Assembly: GCA_934661375.1 (NCBI GenBank)
Contig: CAKUJH010000019.1
Span: forward strand, 1-62,697
DNA: 62,697 nucleotides
Direction of reading: 5' to 3'
Source: an uncultured Victivallales bacterium
Lineage (GTDB): Bacteria; Verrucomicrobiota; Lentisphaeria; Victivallales; UBA1829
The notes under the pieces were generated by a model. The model was not told the DNA's origin and did no database searches. It saw only the letters and a program-made list of their open reading frames with translations. This document shows positions 1 through 6,859 of this stretch, piece after piece. Numbering within the stretch: position 1 is the first letter of the stretch; each line of letters opens with the position of its first letter. Both the position numbers and the translations under genes were made by a program.

Positions 1-48
1 TTGATCGTGTCGAAACTGGAGGAAACGACTTTGTCGAGCATCGCCTTG

Positions 49-276
49 TCAGTGCTTGTCGCCAATCTTTTCGGGATTCCGTTCGGTCCATTTTTTATTA
101 TCTTCTTGCGGGATGATCAAAACATCGGCAAAAAGCACCATATCCTGAGGTTTTTCGATGACGATGACCGTTTCCCATAAATCCGGTAAATGCACACAGA
201 GAGTCGCTCCATATAACTCAGGCATGACAAAAGCGCCCCCCTCCCGCTGAATCTCTGCATCCACCGTAAAAATCAT
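49..276 (-). CDS. Hypothetical protein, 75 aa, possibly a fragment
   Basis: A short open frame starting at an ATG with only a weak purine stretch upstream. The product has no signal peptide, no membrane segment and no motif I recognise. It begins MIFTVDAEIQREGGAFVMPE and has alternating hydrophobic residues that could be beta-strands. It lies at the window edge, downstream of the AT-rich array on the same strand, and its GC content is closer to the rest of the window than to that array. It could be a real small gene, the remnant of a longer gene, or chance. Confidence 0.25.
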   Translation of the reverse strand: MIFTVDAEIQREGGAFVMPELYGATLCVHLPDLWETVIVIEKPQDMVLFADVLIIPQEDNKKWTERNPEKIGDKH

Positions 277-352
277 GCCTTATTGAGCAGACACTAGGTA
301 TATTCCACTGGATAAGTAGCCCCATCAACTCTTCTGACTTCGCCGGTCAAAA

Positions 353-1366
353 CTAGTTTGTCCATAAATTACGTTTTTGTTCTGGATTTTTTTCGTTATT
401 TTGAAATAAGATCAATCGCCCATCTCTGTAGATATATCCTTTCCCATATTTGCCATTAATAAAATAATAAAAAAAAGTAGGAGTTCCCAGTTGTTTTAAA
501 ATTTTAAAAGATTTAATTGAATATCCTATTTGTGGGGCTTCTCCCATTAGATTCCAGAAGTTCTTATAGGTTACTGCGTTTTCATCAAAATCAATTACAA
601 TAAAACCATCCTCAGGATTTGCATTTACAAGCTCCAGAGAACTTTCATTAAAATTATCAACGTCTTTTTTTGAATTTATCTGCAAATATGGTTCATCAAT
701 AGATTCTTTTATTGTGCTTTTTTTCCATGACTTTATCAAAAAAATATCGTTGATTTTTTTATTTTCTTCCATTAAAAAATTCCCTTTAAATATTTGCAAT
801 TTGGGCAATTCCCCTTTTTTCTTCATTACAAAAACTAAGTTATCACCAGTTATCAAATTGTCAGTTATATTGATGCTGTTTTTTTGAGCTTTGTTAAATA
901 ATTTGCTATTATAACCATAGTAATAGTTCGTAACCATAGGAATATATCCATCTTTAGAGAGACTAATGTATACGCTATCGCACCCTAACGAAGAGATTAC
1001 GAAATAATTACTTAAAACATAAGTGTTTTCTATTTCTTTTGATTCCCATATACCACTTATACTTTTTGTCACCAACACACAAACATCTTGCAATAAATTA
1101 CCGTGCTCATCTATAATTTTTCCCACAATCACAAATTTGCCTCGCTTCCCCAAGGATTTTCCCCATGAAATGAAGTCCTCTTTACTCTTGAAATCTTTTT
1201 CTTTAAGTACTGTGCGCGACTTGGGAACTTGTGATAATTTTTCTATTAATGCCTTGGCGTATTTGACTTGTTCTTCTTGTGTTATAAATGATTGTGCTTC
1301 ACTTGCAACCAAGAAATTATTTGCAAAAAGCAGTAAAAAAATACAAACTTCCATGATTTTTTTCAT
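353..1366 (-). CDS. Secreted protein of the array, carboxypeptidase-regulatory-like, 337 aa (copy 3)
   Basis: Residues 1-24 form a lysine-plus-hydrophobic signal peptide (MKKIMEVCIFLLLFANNFLVASEA), so the product is exported. Around residues 78-100 there is a VIVGKIIDEHGNLLQDVCV stretch, the pattern of a CarboxypepD_reg-like beta-sandwich (G-x-V-x-D-x-x-G-x-x-L-x-x-V). The C-terminal half carries NPEDGFIVIDFDE, then GEAPQIGY, then a YYF...GKYGKGYI segment. These three blocks recur in the same order in the proteins at 3820-4800 and, more divergently, at 2117-3208, so the three are paralogues. It is the last gene of the minus-strand array and follows the small protein at 1388-1873 by about 20 bp. 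The family is not known to me; a surface or envelope role is inferred from the signal peptide only. Confidence 0.75.
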   Translation of the reverse strand: MKKIMEVCIFLLLFANNFLVASEAQSFITQEEQVKYAKALIEKLSQVPKSRTVLKEKDFKSKEDFISWGKSLGKRGKFVIVGKIIDEHGNLLQDVCVLVTKSISGIWESKEIENTYVLSNYFVISSLGCDSVYISLSKDGYIPMVTNYYYGYNSKLFNKAQKNSINITDNLITGDNLVFVMKKKGELPKLQIFKGNFLMEENKKINDIFLIKSWKKSTIKESIDEPYLQINSKKDVDNFNESSLELVNANPEDGFIVIDFDENAVTYKNFWNLMGEAPQIGYSIKSFKILKQLGTPTFFYYFINGKYGKGYIYRDGRLILFQNNEKNPEQKRNLWTN

Positions 1367-1387
1367 AAAACTAAGCTCCTATATTTT

Positions 1388-1873
1388 TTATTTTGCAAAG
1401 GGAAATGCTGCTTCATACCATTCTACAATTTTATAAAATTGCAATTCTTGGAAATCAGAATGTTTATTACTCCTCCATCCCAGGTTAACTGCATTTATAT
1501 TGTTATTAATAAAATAATTATGTTTTGTTGCTCCGAGAGGATCTGTGAATGCCTCTAAAGGAATTAGTGAACCCTTGCGGACAATTTCTCCCTGTCGAAA
1601 CATAGCCGCTTTATCAGGTAAAGAACTGGGTGTCCGGTGTGTATCAGATGTTCTATAATAATAATCTTTTGTACTGTAAAAATCATTTCGTTTCATAGAA
1701 AACCAAGAACTGCCATTAAGATATTCATCTCCGTCTACGTAGGAATTTATAGCTGTACTAACAGCATTTCTTGCCGCATATAAGCCATTATAACCTTGAT
1801 TAAACCAGAATGTCCAAGAATTATTCATTAACAAAAAATTCAATGCAATATAATATCGCGTCAATTTTATCAT
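1388..1873 (-). CDS. Mosaic small protein: borrowed signal-like leader plus ARNAV domain, 161 aa
   Basis: The ATG at 1873 is preceded by GAGGTG at good spacing, so it is preferred over the ATG two codons upstream. The first 15 residues (MIKLTRYYIALNFLL) nearly match the leader of the secreted protein at 3820-4800, at DNA level too. The frame then switches abruptly to a domain shared with the C-terminal part of 3220-3798. Shared points are ARNAV followed by an NS pair and DE, a Gly-Trp, HSD, then L-x-FY-x-I-x-x-WY near the end. The leader is truncated relative to the secreted paralogue, so export is uncertain. I recognise no known domain. It looks like the product of recombination between neighbouring repeat units. 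Confidence 0.6.
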   Translation of the reverse strand: MIKLTRYYIALNFLLMNNSWTFWFNQGYNGLYAARNAVSTAINSYVDGDEYLNGSSWFSMKRNDFYSTKDYYYRTSDTHRTPSSLPDKAAMFRQGEIVRKGSLIPLEAFTDPLGATKHNYFINNNINAVNLGWRSNKHSDFQELQFYKIVEWYEAAFPFAK

Positions 1874-1889
1874 AAACACCTCATTTTAT
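1827..1889 (-). repeat. Leader repeat R2, copy near 1.86 kb
   Basis: About 60 bp covering the ribosome binding site GAGGTG, the ATG and the first 14 or so codons. It is almost identical to 4758-4817, with one indel and one or two substitutions. Downstream of the repeat the two genes encode unrelated proteins. Confidence 0.8.
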
Positions 1890-2020
1890 GTTGCAAATAT
1901 AGACTTCCGCAACGACCAAGCGCAACGGAGAATCAATGCCAATGCCGCCGTACTGACGGAAAAGAGCAATAGCCAGATTATAAAACCGATTAAGCCACTG
2001 TTAAAGATTACTTGATTCAA
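1886..2020 (-). CDS. Small membrane protein, ExbB/TolQ N-terminal remnant, 44 aa
   Basis: Reading from a TTG at 2020 with a strong upstream GGGAGGAA gives 44 residues: NSGLIGFIIW, a single hydrophobic helix rich in Ala and Leu, and a basic WSLRKSIFAT end. The helix and the following WSLR match the first transmembrane segment of the MotA/TolQ/ExbB family and the longer copies at 3220-3798 and 4814-5113. The rest of the family, including the two conserved channel helices, is absent. The good ribosome binding site means it may still be translated as a one-helix peptide. It ends just before the start of the 161-aa mosaic gene. Confidence 0.45.
   Translation of the reverse strand: MNQVIFNSGLIGFIIWLLLFSVSTAALALILRCAWSLRKSIFAT
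1899..2009 (-). repeat. ExbB-TM repeat R1, copy c
   Basis: About 110 bp homologous to 3677-3787 and 4990-5095. It encodes NSGLIGFIIW, the helix and WSLR. It is the most diverged of the three copies. Confidence 0.75.
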
Positions 2021-2116
2021 TTCTGTTCCTCCCTCGCCATGTTGTTATTGCATGTAATACAACTTCGTTAAAAATTCCTCATCTTGAAAATTTTAAATAA
2101 AATAAACGAAGCTATT

Positions 2117-3208
2117 TTACCAATTTGTACCAAGCCATATGTTGGTATTACGTATTCCAGGATTACGGTTTACATACAGATATATCCTCAATGACGCTTG
2201 TTTTATCTCCAATTTTGAACCAGAAGATTTATCTAGCATAATTAGTCCCTTTCCATAATATTCATTAACCCTAAAATAAAAAACCATATATGGAATACTT
2301 TTTGGAACTAAAGAAGTTGAATGAAGCACATTCATGTTGCCATATCTTTTGACCTTGGGTTTTACGTAATTATGCTGAAGATAGTTGGTTAACCCATCTT
2401 CAATTATAAGTTCCGGCTGGTAATCTCCTCCTTTCGGTGCTTCCCACATGCTACGAAAGCAATGAGTCCCCTCCACATATTTTACAGGAATGAAGCCGCT
2501 GTTTATTCCGTTGGTTTTTAAACGGATAGTGCCATCATGACTTCCATCCTTTTTGCGCCCAGGAATAATGTAGATCAAATTTCTCGGAAGTTTTTTTTCA
2601 TTTGTAAATGTAAATTGAAATTCGTCATTTGATCTTCTTCGTTTTCCTGCCCCTTCGTATGGGATAACGATACCAACGATTGTATTCTCATCCCCATTCT
2701 CTGAAAAGGTGAGAATCGGATTATCAATTCTGAGCAATTCTTGATTGGTCTTTCCATGGGGGAAAAGTATGATTTTTACTTTCCTTATAATTGTATTCTG
2801 TTCCATTGTCGCTTCGCCAGATTCAAGCATATTTGCTAACGCAGACGAGACAAGTCCTGTTCCAGCAGCATAATATCCAGACTTTTCAAAATATAAAGAC
2901 CATGCATAACATCCAGAAGTCGACAATTTAAACGATCCATTCTCAATAAATGTTTTGTTGTAATAAAACGCATTATTCACTGAGTCATTATATTTTTTTA
3001 TTATGACATTAACATCTTTTATTGGATTCCCTGCTGGATCGACAATAATACCTTCAATGCAAAAATTATAATGATTCCTAACGGTATTTATAAAAAAAGT
3101 TTCTCTATCGGCTCGTGAAGAGAAATAGCTTTTCTTTGGTATAGTATTTTCTCCCGCATTACAGAAAAAAAACATTATAACCAAACAAATGACGATACTG
3201 TTTTTCAT
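2117..3208 (-). CDS. Secreted protein of the array, carboxypeptidase-regulatory-like, 363 aa (copy 2)
   Basis: A signal peptide is visible at the start (MKNSIVICLVIMFFFCNAGE). At about residues 50-72 the segment EGIIVDPAGNPIKDVNVIIK is a textbook CarboxypepD_reg-like strand pattern. The C-terminal part has a W-EAPKGG block and then YMVFYFRVNEYYGKGLI, the same EAP and YYGKG landmarks as the copies at 353-1366 and 3820-4800. It is the most diverged of the three. Its start at 3208 is preceded by GAGAGGGA and lies 11 bp after the stop of 3220-3798, which suggests co-transcription. Function unknown. Family knowledge for this fold suggests an extracellular adhesive or binding module, but no catalytic residues can be named. 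Confidence 0.75.
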   Translation of the reverse strand: MKNSIVICLVIMFFFCNAGENTIPKKSYFSSRADRETFFINTVRNHYNFCIEGIIVDPAGNPIKDVNVIIKKYNDSVNNAFYYNKTFIENGSFKLSTSGCYAWSLYFEKSGYYAAGTGLVSSALANMLESGEATMEQNTIIRKVKIILFPHGKTNQELLRIDNPILTFSENGDENTIVGIVIPYEGAGKRRRSNDEFQFTFTNEKKLPRNLIYIIPGRKKDGSHDGTIRLKTNGINSGFIPVKYVEGTHCFRSMWEAPKGGDYQPELIIEDGLTNYLQHNYVKPKVKRYGNMNVLHSTSLVPKSIPYMVFYFRVNEYYGKGLIMLDKSSGSKLEIKQASLRIYLYVNRNPGIRNTNIWLGTNW

Positions 3209-3219
3209 GATCCCTCTCT

Positions 3220-3798
3220 TTATTTTATTTTGTCAACTACTTCGCTATACCAATTGAAAATGGAATAAAATGGCAGATTTTTTAAGTCACTATGCGGTCT
3301 GTTGGCAATATCAGTTCCCCACCCATATGTCGCAGCATCAATCATCATAAAACCTGTCATATTAGGGTTGCTGCTCAAACCGATAGGGCGTGTTAAATCC
3401 GATTCAGAATAATTGCTGATTCTATTTCGTAGAAGTGCCGGTATTCTTAGTGCGAGTTTTTCTGCTGTTCGATTTGTTGGAGAAATGGATGTTACATCAG
3501 AACGGTTATAATGATTGTCTCCCCATGCTGTCGGGAAGTCAATAGAAGAATCCTTAAGCCGATAATCTGACATAATCATCAGATCCAACGCTTCATCGAC
3601 TTGGTTATGGGAATTATATGCATTTCTGACCGCATTCCTTGCGGATTTTCCGCTCCATGCCATGATTGACTCAAGCAAGCATTTCCGCAAAGACCACACA
3701 CAACGAATAGCGATTGCCAATGCCGCAGTGCTGACAGCAAAGAGCAACATCCAGATAATAAAGCCAATTAAGCCACTGTTGAAAATAATGTTAAACAT
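3220..3798 (-). CDS. Chimera: ExbB first helix fused to ARNAV domain, 192 aa
   Basis: Residues 1-33 are the ExbB/TolQ-like first transmembrane segment (FNSGLIGFIIW... through VWSLRKC). Where a true ExbB continues with the cytoplasmic linker seen at 4814-5113, this protein switches to a different domain of about 150 residues beginning at SARNAVRNAYNSHNQVDEAL. That domain is homologous to 1388-1873: both have ARNAV, DE, T-x-P-x-G, Gly-Trp, HSD and a terminal FYSIFNWY-type block. The predicted product is a membrane-anchored protein with one helix. No enzyme motif is recognised. The ribosome binding site is weak. The architecture is what recombination at the R1 repeat would create. Confidence 0.6.
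   Translation of the reverse strand: MFNIIFNSGLIGFIIWMLLFAVSTAALAIAIRCVWSLRKCLLESIMAWSGKSARNAVRNAYNSHNQVDEALDLMIMSDYRLKDSSIDFPTAWGDNHYNRSDVTSISPTNRTAEKLALRIPALLRNRISNYSESDLTRPIGLSSNPNMTGFMMIDAATYGWGTDIANRPHSDLKNLPFYSIFNWYSEVVDKIK
3677..3787 (-). repeat. ExbB-TM repeat R1, copy b
   Basis: About 110 bp, close to copy a (4990-5095) at DNA level. It forms the N-terminus of the 192-aa chimera. Homology stops shortly after the WSLR codons. Confidence 0.8.
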
Positions 3799-3819
3799 AT
3801 CAAACAGGCTGCTTCAATG

Positions 3820-4800
3820 TTATAGTGAACGTAAATTCAAATTTCCACTTTGGGAATTGAATAATATTTCGACACGTAAACTATAATCATGATTGAATGT
3901 GCCATTTCTCGCACCAATGTTCTTGATAACCCCTTTTCCATAGTAATTCCCGCATCGAATATAAAAATAATATCTTCGATCAATTCTATATGGAATTACA
4001 AGTTTTTTCGTCGCATAATTTTTTTGAGGTGCCTCGGTTAGGAAAGATAAATCTTTTATTGACATGTTTTCTTCATCAACAAGAATGAAACCATCGGACG
4101 GATTGGATGAGACAAAGTTAAGGAAGTATGTCTTAGGCGCAGGAGCATGGCTACCTCTACCATTATTTCTTTCATAAATGATTGCTCCTTGTTTGTCACG
4201 ATCGAAGTCTAAAAAAACGTATTTCTTCAGAGGGACTAGATTACCAAAGGGAAAGACTTCAATACTTAAATTTCCAGCTTCGAGTTTCGTGAGATCGCAT
4301 ACAGACTGATTATTACTTTTTACATTATATTTAATTCTCTCATCAAACTTAATCAAATTTGCCAATGTCCCGATTTTACGAAGTTTGACATGAAATTGTG
4401 TTTGCAATGCGGAATCACTTTCATTAACTTTTTTCCCGGTATAAAGTATAACGTTTTGCGTGTAATATCCTTTTTTGTAGAATGATATAGATACCGAGGT
4501 ATAATGTTTTTTTTGAATTGAAAAACAGTTATTTATCTTCATCGAATCATGCAACATTTCAGACTCTGTTCTCCAGACATTCTTAGGACGGCAAAAATCA
4601 ATTTCTAAATCAACATCTTTAAGCATGACGTTATCTGTATCCGTAACTATGCCTACAATGCTTATTTGGGCATTGTTCAATAAATTTTTATATCTCCTTT
4701 CCAATTCCTTATATCTAATGTCCTGTCCATTAAAGGACAGGGTGCCAAGAATCAGGAACAAAAAATTCAATGCAATATAATATTGCGTCAATTTTATCAT
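3820..4800 (-). CDS. Secreted protein of the array, carboxypeptidase-regulatory-like, 326 aa (copy 1)
   Basis: The ATG at 4800 follows GAGGTG at five bases, so I start here rather than four codons upstream. MIKLTQYYIALNFLFLILGT is a signal peptide. At residues 45-65 the SIVGIVTDTDNVMLKDVDLE stretch fits the CarboxypepD_reg-like fold. The C-terminal region contains NPSDGFILVD, TEAPQKNY and a YYFYIRCGNYYGKGVI block shared with 353-1366. It is the first complete member of the three-copy array in transcription order and follows the ExbB fragment. The leader DNA of this gene has been copied onto the unrelated gene at 1388-1873. Function unknown; export is the only firm inference. Confidence 0.75.
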   Translation of the reverse strand: MIKLTQYYIALNFLFLILGTLSFNGQDIRYKELERRYKNLLNNAQISIVGIVTDTDNVMLKDVDLEIDFCRPKNVWRTESEMLHDSMKINNCFSIQKKHYTSVSISFYKKGYYTQNVILYTGKKVNESDSALQTQFHVKLRKIGTLANLIKFDERIKYNVKSNNQSVCDLTKLEAGNLSIEVFPFGNLVPLKKYVFLDFDRDKQGAIIYERNNGRGSHAPAPKTYFLNFVSSNPSDGFILVDEENMSIKDLSFLTEAPQKNYATKKLVIPYRIDRRYYFYIRCGNYYGKGVIKNIGARNGTFNHDYSLRVEILFNSQSGNLNLRSL

Positions 4801-4817
4801 AAAACACCTCATTTTAT
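4758..4817 (-). repeat. Leader repeat R2, copy near 4.8 kb
   Basis: The probable donor copy of the 60-bp leader repeat (ribosome binding site, start codon, signal-peptide start) also found at 1827-1889. Confidence 0.8.
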
Positions 4818-5113
4818 AATGCCTGTTCTGTTTTTAAAAATTTCATTAAACCAAGTGCAATCAGCAATACGGCACAGATAATTCTTTCCGCCAGTGCCGG
4901 ATGCTCTTCACAATAATCAAACACCCCCTGCCAGTCGCCTTGTTCAAACAGAGGTATCTGTTTCTCGCGGAATGCCGCTGTCACAAACAGGCATTGCCGC
5001 AAAGACCACACACAACGAATGGCGATTGCCAATGCCGCTGTGCTGACGACAAATAGCAACACCCAAATCAAAAAGCCGATAAAGCCACTGTTGAACCCTG
5101 AAGGACCATAAAT
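4814..5113 (-). pseudogene. ExbB/TolQ/MotA-family gene fragment
   Basis: The open frame gives FNSGFIGFLIW, a transmembrane helix, WSLRQC, and then a cytoplasmic segment: GDWQGVFDYCEEHPALAERI. The last part is the hallmark linker of MotA/TolQ/ExbB proton-channel proteins (a GD..., C-x-x-x-P, lA-r-i pattern after helix 1). The frame then ends in an unrelated short hydrophobic tail. Helices 2 and 3, which form the channel, are missing. No ATG exists in the frame; a TTG at 5071 has no ribosome binding site. It is the longest of three fragments of this gene in the array and probably resembles the ancestral sequence most closely. Confidence 0.6.
4990..5095 (-). repeat. ExbB-TM repeat R1, copy a
   Basis: The copy of the 110-bp R1 repeat inside the longest ExbB fragment. 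It is more similar to copy b than to copy c. Confidence 0.8.
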
Positions 5114-5176
5114 TTATGAAACAATGCTTAAGATTTCTGATGACGGGGAAAACTCTTTGCGGGAGTCCAGCCGCAA

Positions 5177-5680
5177 TCACTTTTTCAATTCCTTATGGAC
5201 TTCCGCGGGAAGATAAAGCCAGTTTTTCGCATCGGCTTTGCCGGCGGCACCGTGGAAGTTGTCGTAATCGCCCATGACGGGCATGAAGAAATTCTGGACT
5301 TTCAAAGTCTTTTCATCCATCTGCAGCCCGTTTGCGAGAGTGTTCCAATCGTAACTGCCGTTTTCCCGCGTCTCCCCGAGCGGATCGGACGGACAGAAGA
5401 ATATCTTCCGGTTATTGGAAAGATAGTGGCTCAGGACTTCCATGACCGGAGGTCCGGCGGCGGGGTCCTGAGACCCGGCGCAGGTCGGCAGGCGGTAGGA
5501 GGATGCCGCGCCGTACAGTTCCAGTCCAGTGCCGATCTGTTTGAGGTTGTTCATGCATGAAGTACGTCTTGCCGCGGCACGGACTTGGTTCACTACCGGA
5601 AAAAGAATTCCCGCAAGCAAGGCGATGATTCCGATCGTGATCAACAACTCCAGCAAAGTGAAAGAAGATTTTTGCTTCAT
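5177..5680 (-). CDS. Type II pseudopilin-like protein, H-x9-DG motif not seen, 167 aa
   Basis: The ATG at 5680 overlaps the stop of the upstream gene (ATGA) and follows GGAG, so it is preferred over an ATG nine codons earlier. Residues 6-28 are a class III prepilin leader: a basic start, then FTLLELLITIGIIALLAG with the conserved Glu five residues after the Phe, which is the site for prepilin peptidase cleavage and N-methylation. CMNNLKQIGTGLELYG follows, as in GspG/DUF1559-type proteins. The H-x9-DG end found in the other three pseudopilins here is not visible. It is translationally coupled to the anchored protein at 5677-6222. Likely role: minor pseudopilin of a type II-like export machine (family knowledge). 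Confidence 0.85.
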   Translation of the reverse strand: MKQKSSFTLLELLITIGIIALLAGILFPVVNQVRAAARRTSCMNNLKQIGTGLELYGAASSYRLPTCAGSQDPAAGPPVMEVLSHYLSNNRKIFFCPSDPLGETRENGSYDWNTLANGLQMDEKTLKVQNFFMPVMGDYDNFHGAAGKADAKNWLYLPAEVHKELKK

Positions 5681-6222
5681 CGAGTGTTCTCCAGCATGTT
5701 TTTCCATATTTTGATGGTCGGTCCCAGCAGTTCCCTGTCCCCAGGCGAAAGAATATTGGTCGTTGTATTGACCGCCTGATTGAATTTTGCGCGTCCTTCC
5801 TCGGTATTCATGAGGATTGCAACCGCCTTGCGCTGTTTTTCCTGCGGCAGTTTGCGGAAATAAGCGAGAGTTCTTTCCGCATCCTTCCTGAGCAGTTCTG
5901 CCCGTTCCTGCTTCTGGTCCTGCGGCAGCTGCGCGAAATCCCGAAGCGTGCTGTCCATGGCTCCTGCGAGGGCTTCGACCATGATTCTGTGACGCCGGTC
6001 AGCCGGAAGCCCGCGGACTTCTTTGAAGCTCCGGCGCAGAGAATACAGGCGGTCCAGAGTGGATTCCTCCGGATCGAATGCTTTCCGGAAATCATGCCTG
6101 ATCTGCTGTTCCGGCGGCAGGGGCGGTTCCGCGGGGGCGTGAAAGCAGAGATATGCGGCGATTGCGAAAAGAACTGCCGCTGACAGTAAAATAATCAGAA
6201 CTGTTTTCTTTCTGCCTGTCAT
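5677..6222 (-). CDS. Membrane-anchored charged helical protein, 181 aa
   Basis: The product has an N-terminal basic stretch and one transmembrane helix at about residues 7-26, then a mostly helical, Arg/Glu/Gln-rich exterior domain (DRLYSLRRSFKEVRGLPADR, LPQDQKQERAELLRKDAERT). A promoter-like TTGATT/TATAGT pair at 6263-6290 sits too close for the TTG at 6258 to be the start, so I use the ATG at 6222. Repeated LPQ-K/D-Q motifs resemble DUF3106-like or periplasmic-sensor helical repeats, but I cannot assign a family. The gene overlaps the downstream pseudopilin by four bases, so the two are made together; a pilus-associated role is an inference from that coupling. Confidence 0.7.
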   Translation of the reverse strand: MTGRKKTVLIILLSAAVLFAIAAYLCFHAPAEPPLPPEQQIRHDFRKAFDPEESTLDRLYSLRRSFKEVRGLPADRRHRIMVEALAGAMDSTLRDFAQLPQDQKQERAELLRKDAERTLAYFRKLPQEKQRKAVAILMNTEEGRAKFNQAVNTTTNILSPGDRELLGPTIKIWKNMLENTR

Positions 6223-6262
6223 AGAACAATGTCCGGATTGCTGGTTTTTAAGTTTCAACGAT

Positions 6263-6290
6263 ACTATACATCCGGTTTTTCATAAATCAA
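6263..6290 (-). promoter_or_regulatory. Sigma70-type promoter for the 5677-6222 / 5177-5680 operon
   Basis: The -35 TTGATT (6285-6290) and -10 TATAGT (6263-6268) are separated by 16 bp. The predicted transcription start is about 6256, which leaves a short leader before the ATG at 6222. Confidence 0.55.
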
Positions 6291-6428
6291 GAGGAAATGG
6301 CACTGAATACAGCTCTGAAGAATCATTTTTTCCGCAGAAGAAAACTTTTCCAGGACAAGAAAATGGAGATTTGTAATGGTTTTTGTCATTTGATCGCAAT
6401 ATAGCGCGGAATCCTGTATTTTCAACTG

Positions 6429-6453
6429 TTAAAATATACTTTGTATATTTTAA
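6429..6453. repeat. Perfect AT-rich palindrome, 11-bp arms
   Basis: The arms TTAAAATATAC and GTATATTTTAA flank a TTT centre. It is too AT-rich for a strong terminator stem, so it is more like a dimeric-repressor operator or a cruciform. It lies about 140 bp upstream of the promoter at 6263-6290. Confidence 0.5.
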
Positions 6454-6470
6454 AATCAACGAACAGCAAT

Positions 6471-6516
6471 CCCTTCATCAGGAAACAGCCTCAAATCCCT
6501 TTTGGCAGTCGCGTCT
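6471..6516 (-). repeat. 46-bp inverted repeat, left arm
   Basis: Its reverse complement matches 7862-7907 at 43 of 46 positions. The pair flanks the broken PHP gene in inverted orientation, about 1.34 kb apart between inner ends. Confidence 0.8.
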
Positions 6517-6859
6517 GAATAGACGCCGCTGCCCAAAGTCCGGAAATCGAAAATTTTTATAAAAACGCAATTATGTTTTGAGCGTGAACAATGTATGGGA
6601 AAGCTATTGTTTTTACCAACTGCGGCTATGGTCGCGGTGGATGATCCATCCGCGAATACCGCCGCGTCCGCCAAAGGAAATCACGACCGAAAGTTTTTCT
6701 TTCTCTCCCAGCCGTGAAGACCTCGGATAATAATAGGGAACCATCATATCAGGCGATTGTTTCAGGCAATATGCTGCAACGCCCCCTCATATAACGGGAA
6801 AAAGTATTCTCGCCATTTTCTGTTCTTATTATATTGCGTATCAGAACGGAATCCCGTAC

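Larger units (their letters stand above)
6291..6859. other. Non-coding stretch with repeats and a possible relic frame
   Basis: No gene is supported here. The stretch holds the 25-bp palindrome at 6429-6453 and the left arm of a 46-bp inverted repeat at 6471-6516. On the minus strand at 6613-6747 a 44-codon frame reads MMVPYYYPRSSRLGEKEKLS and later GGRGGIRGWIIHRDHSRSW. It has protein-like composition but no ribosome binding site and no recognisable family, so it may be the 3' end of a decayed gene. Confidence 0.4.

Noticed and set aside
1..5113. Functional TonB-ExbB-ExbD type energiser in the AT-rich array
   Set aside because: Only the first helix and at most the linker of an ExbB-type protein are present; channel helices 2-3 and ExbD are absent.
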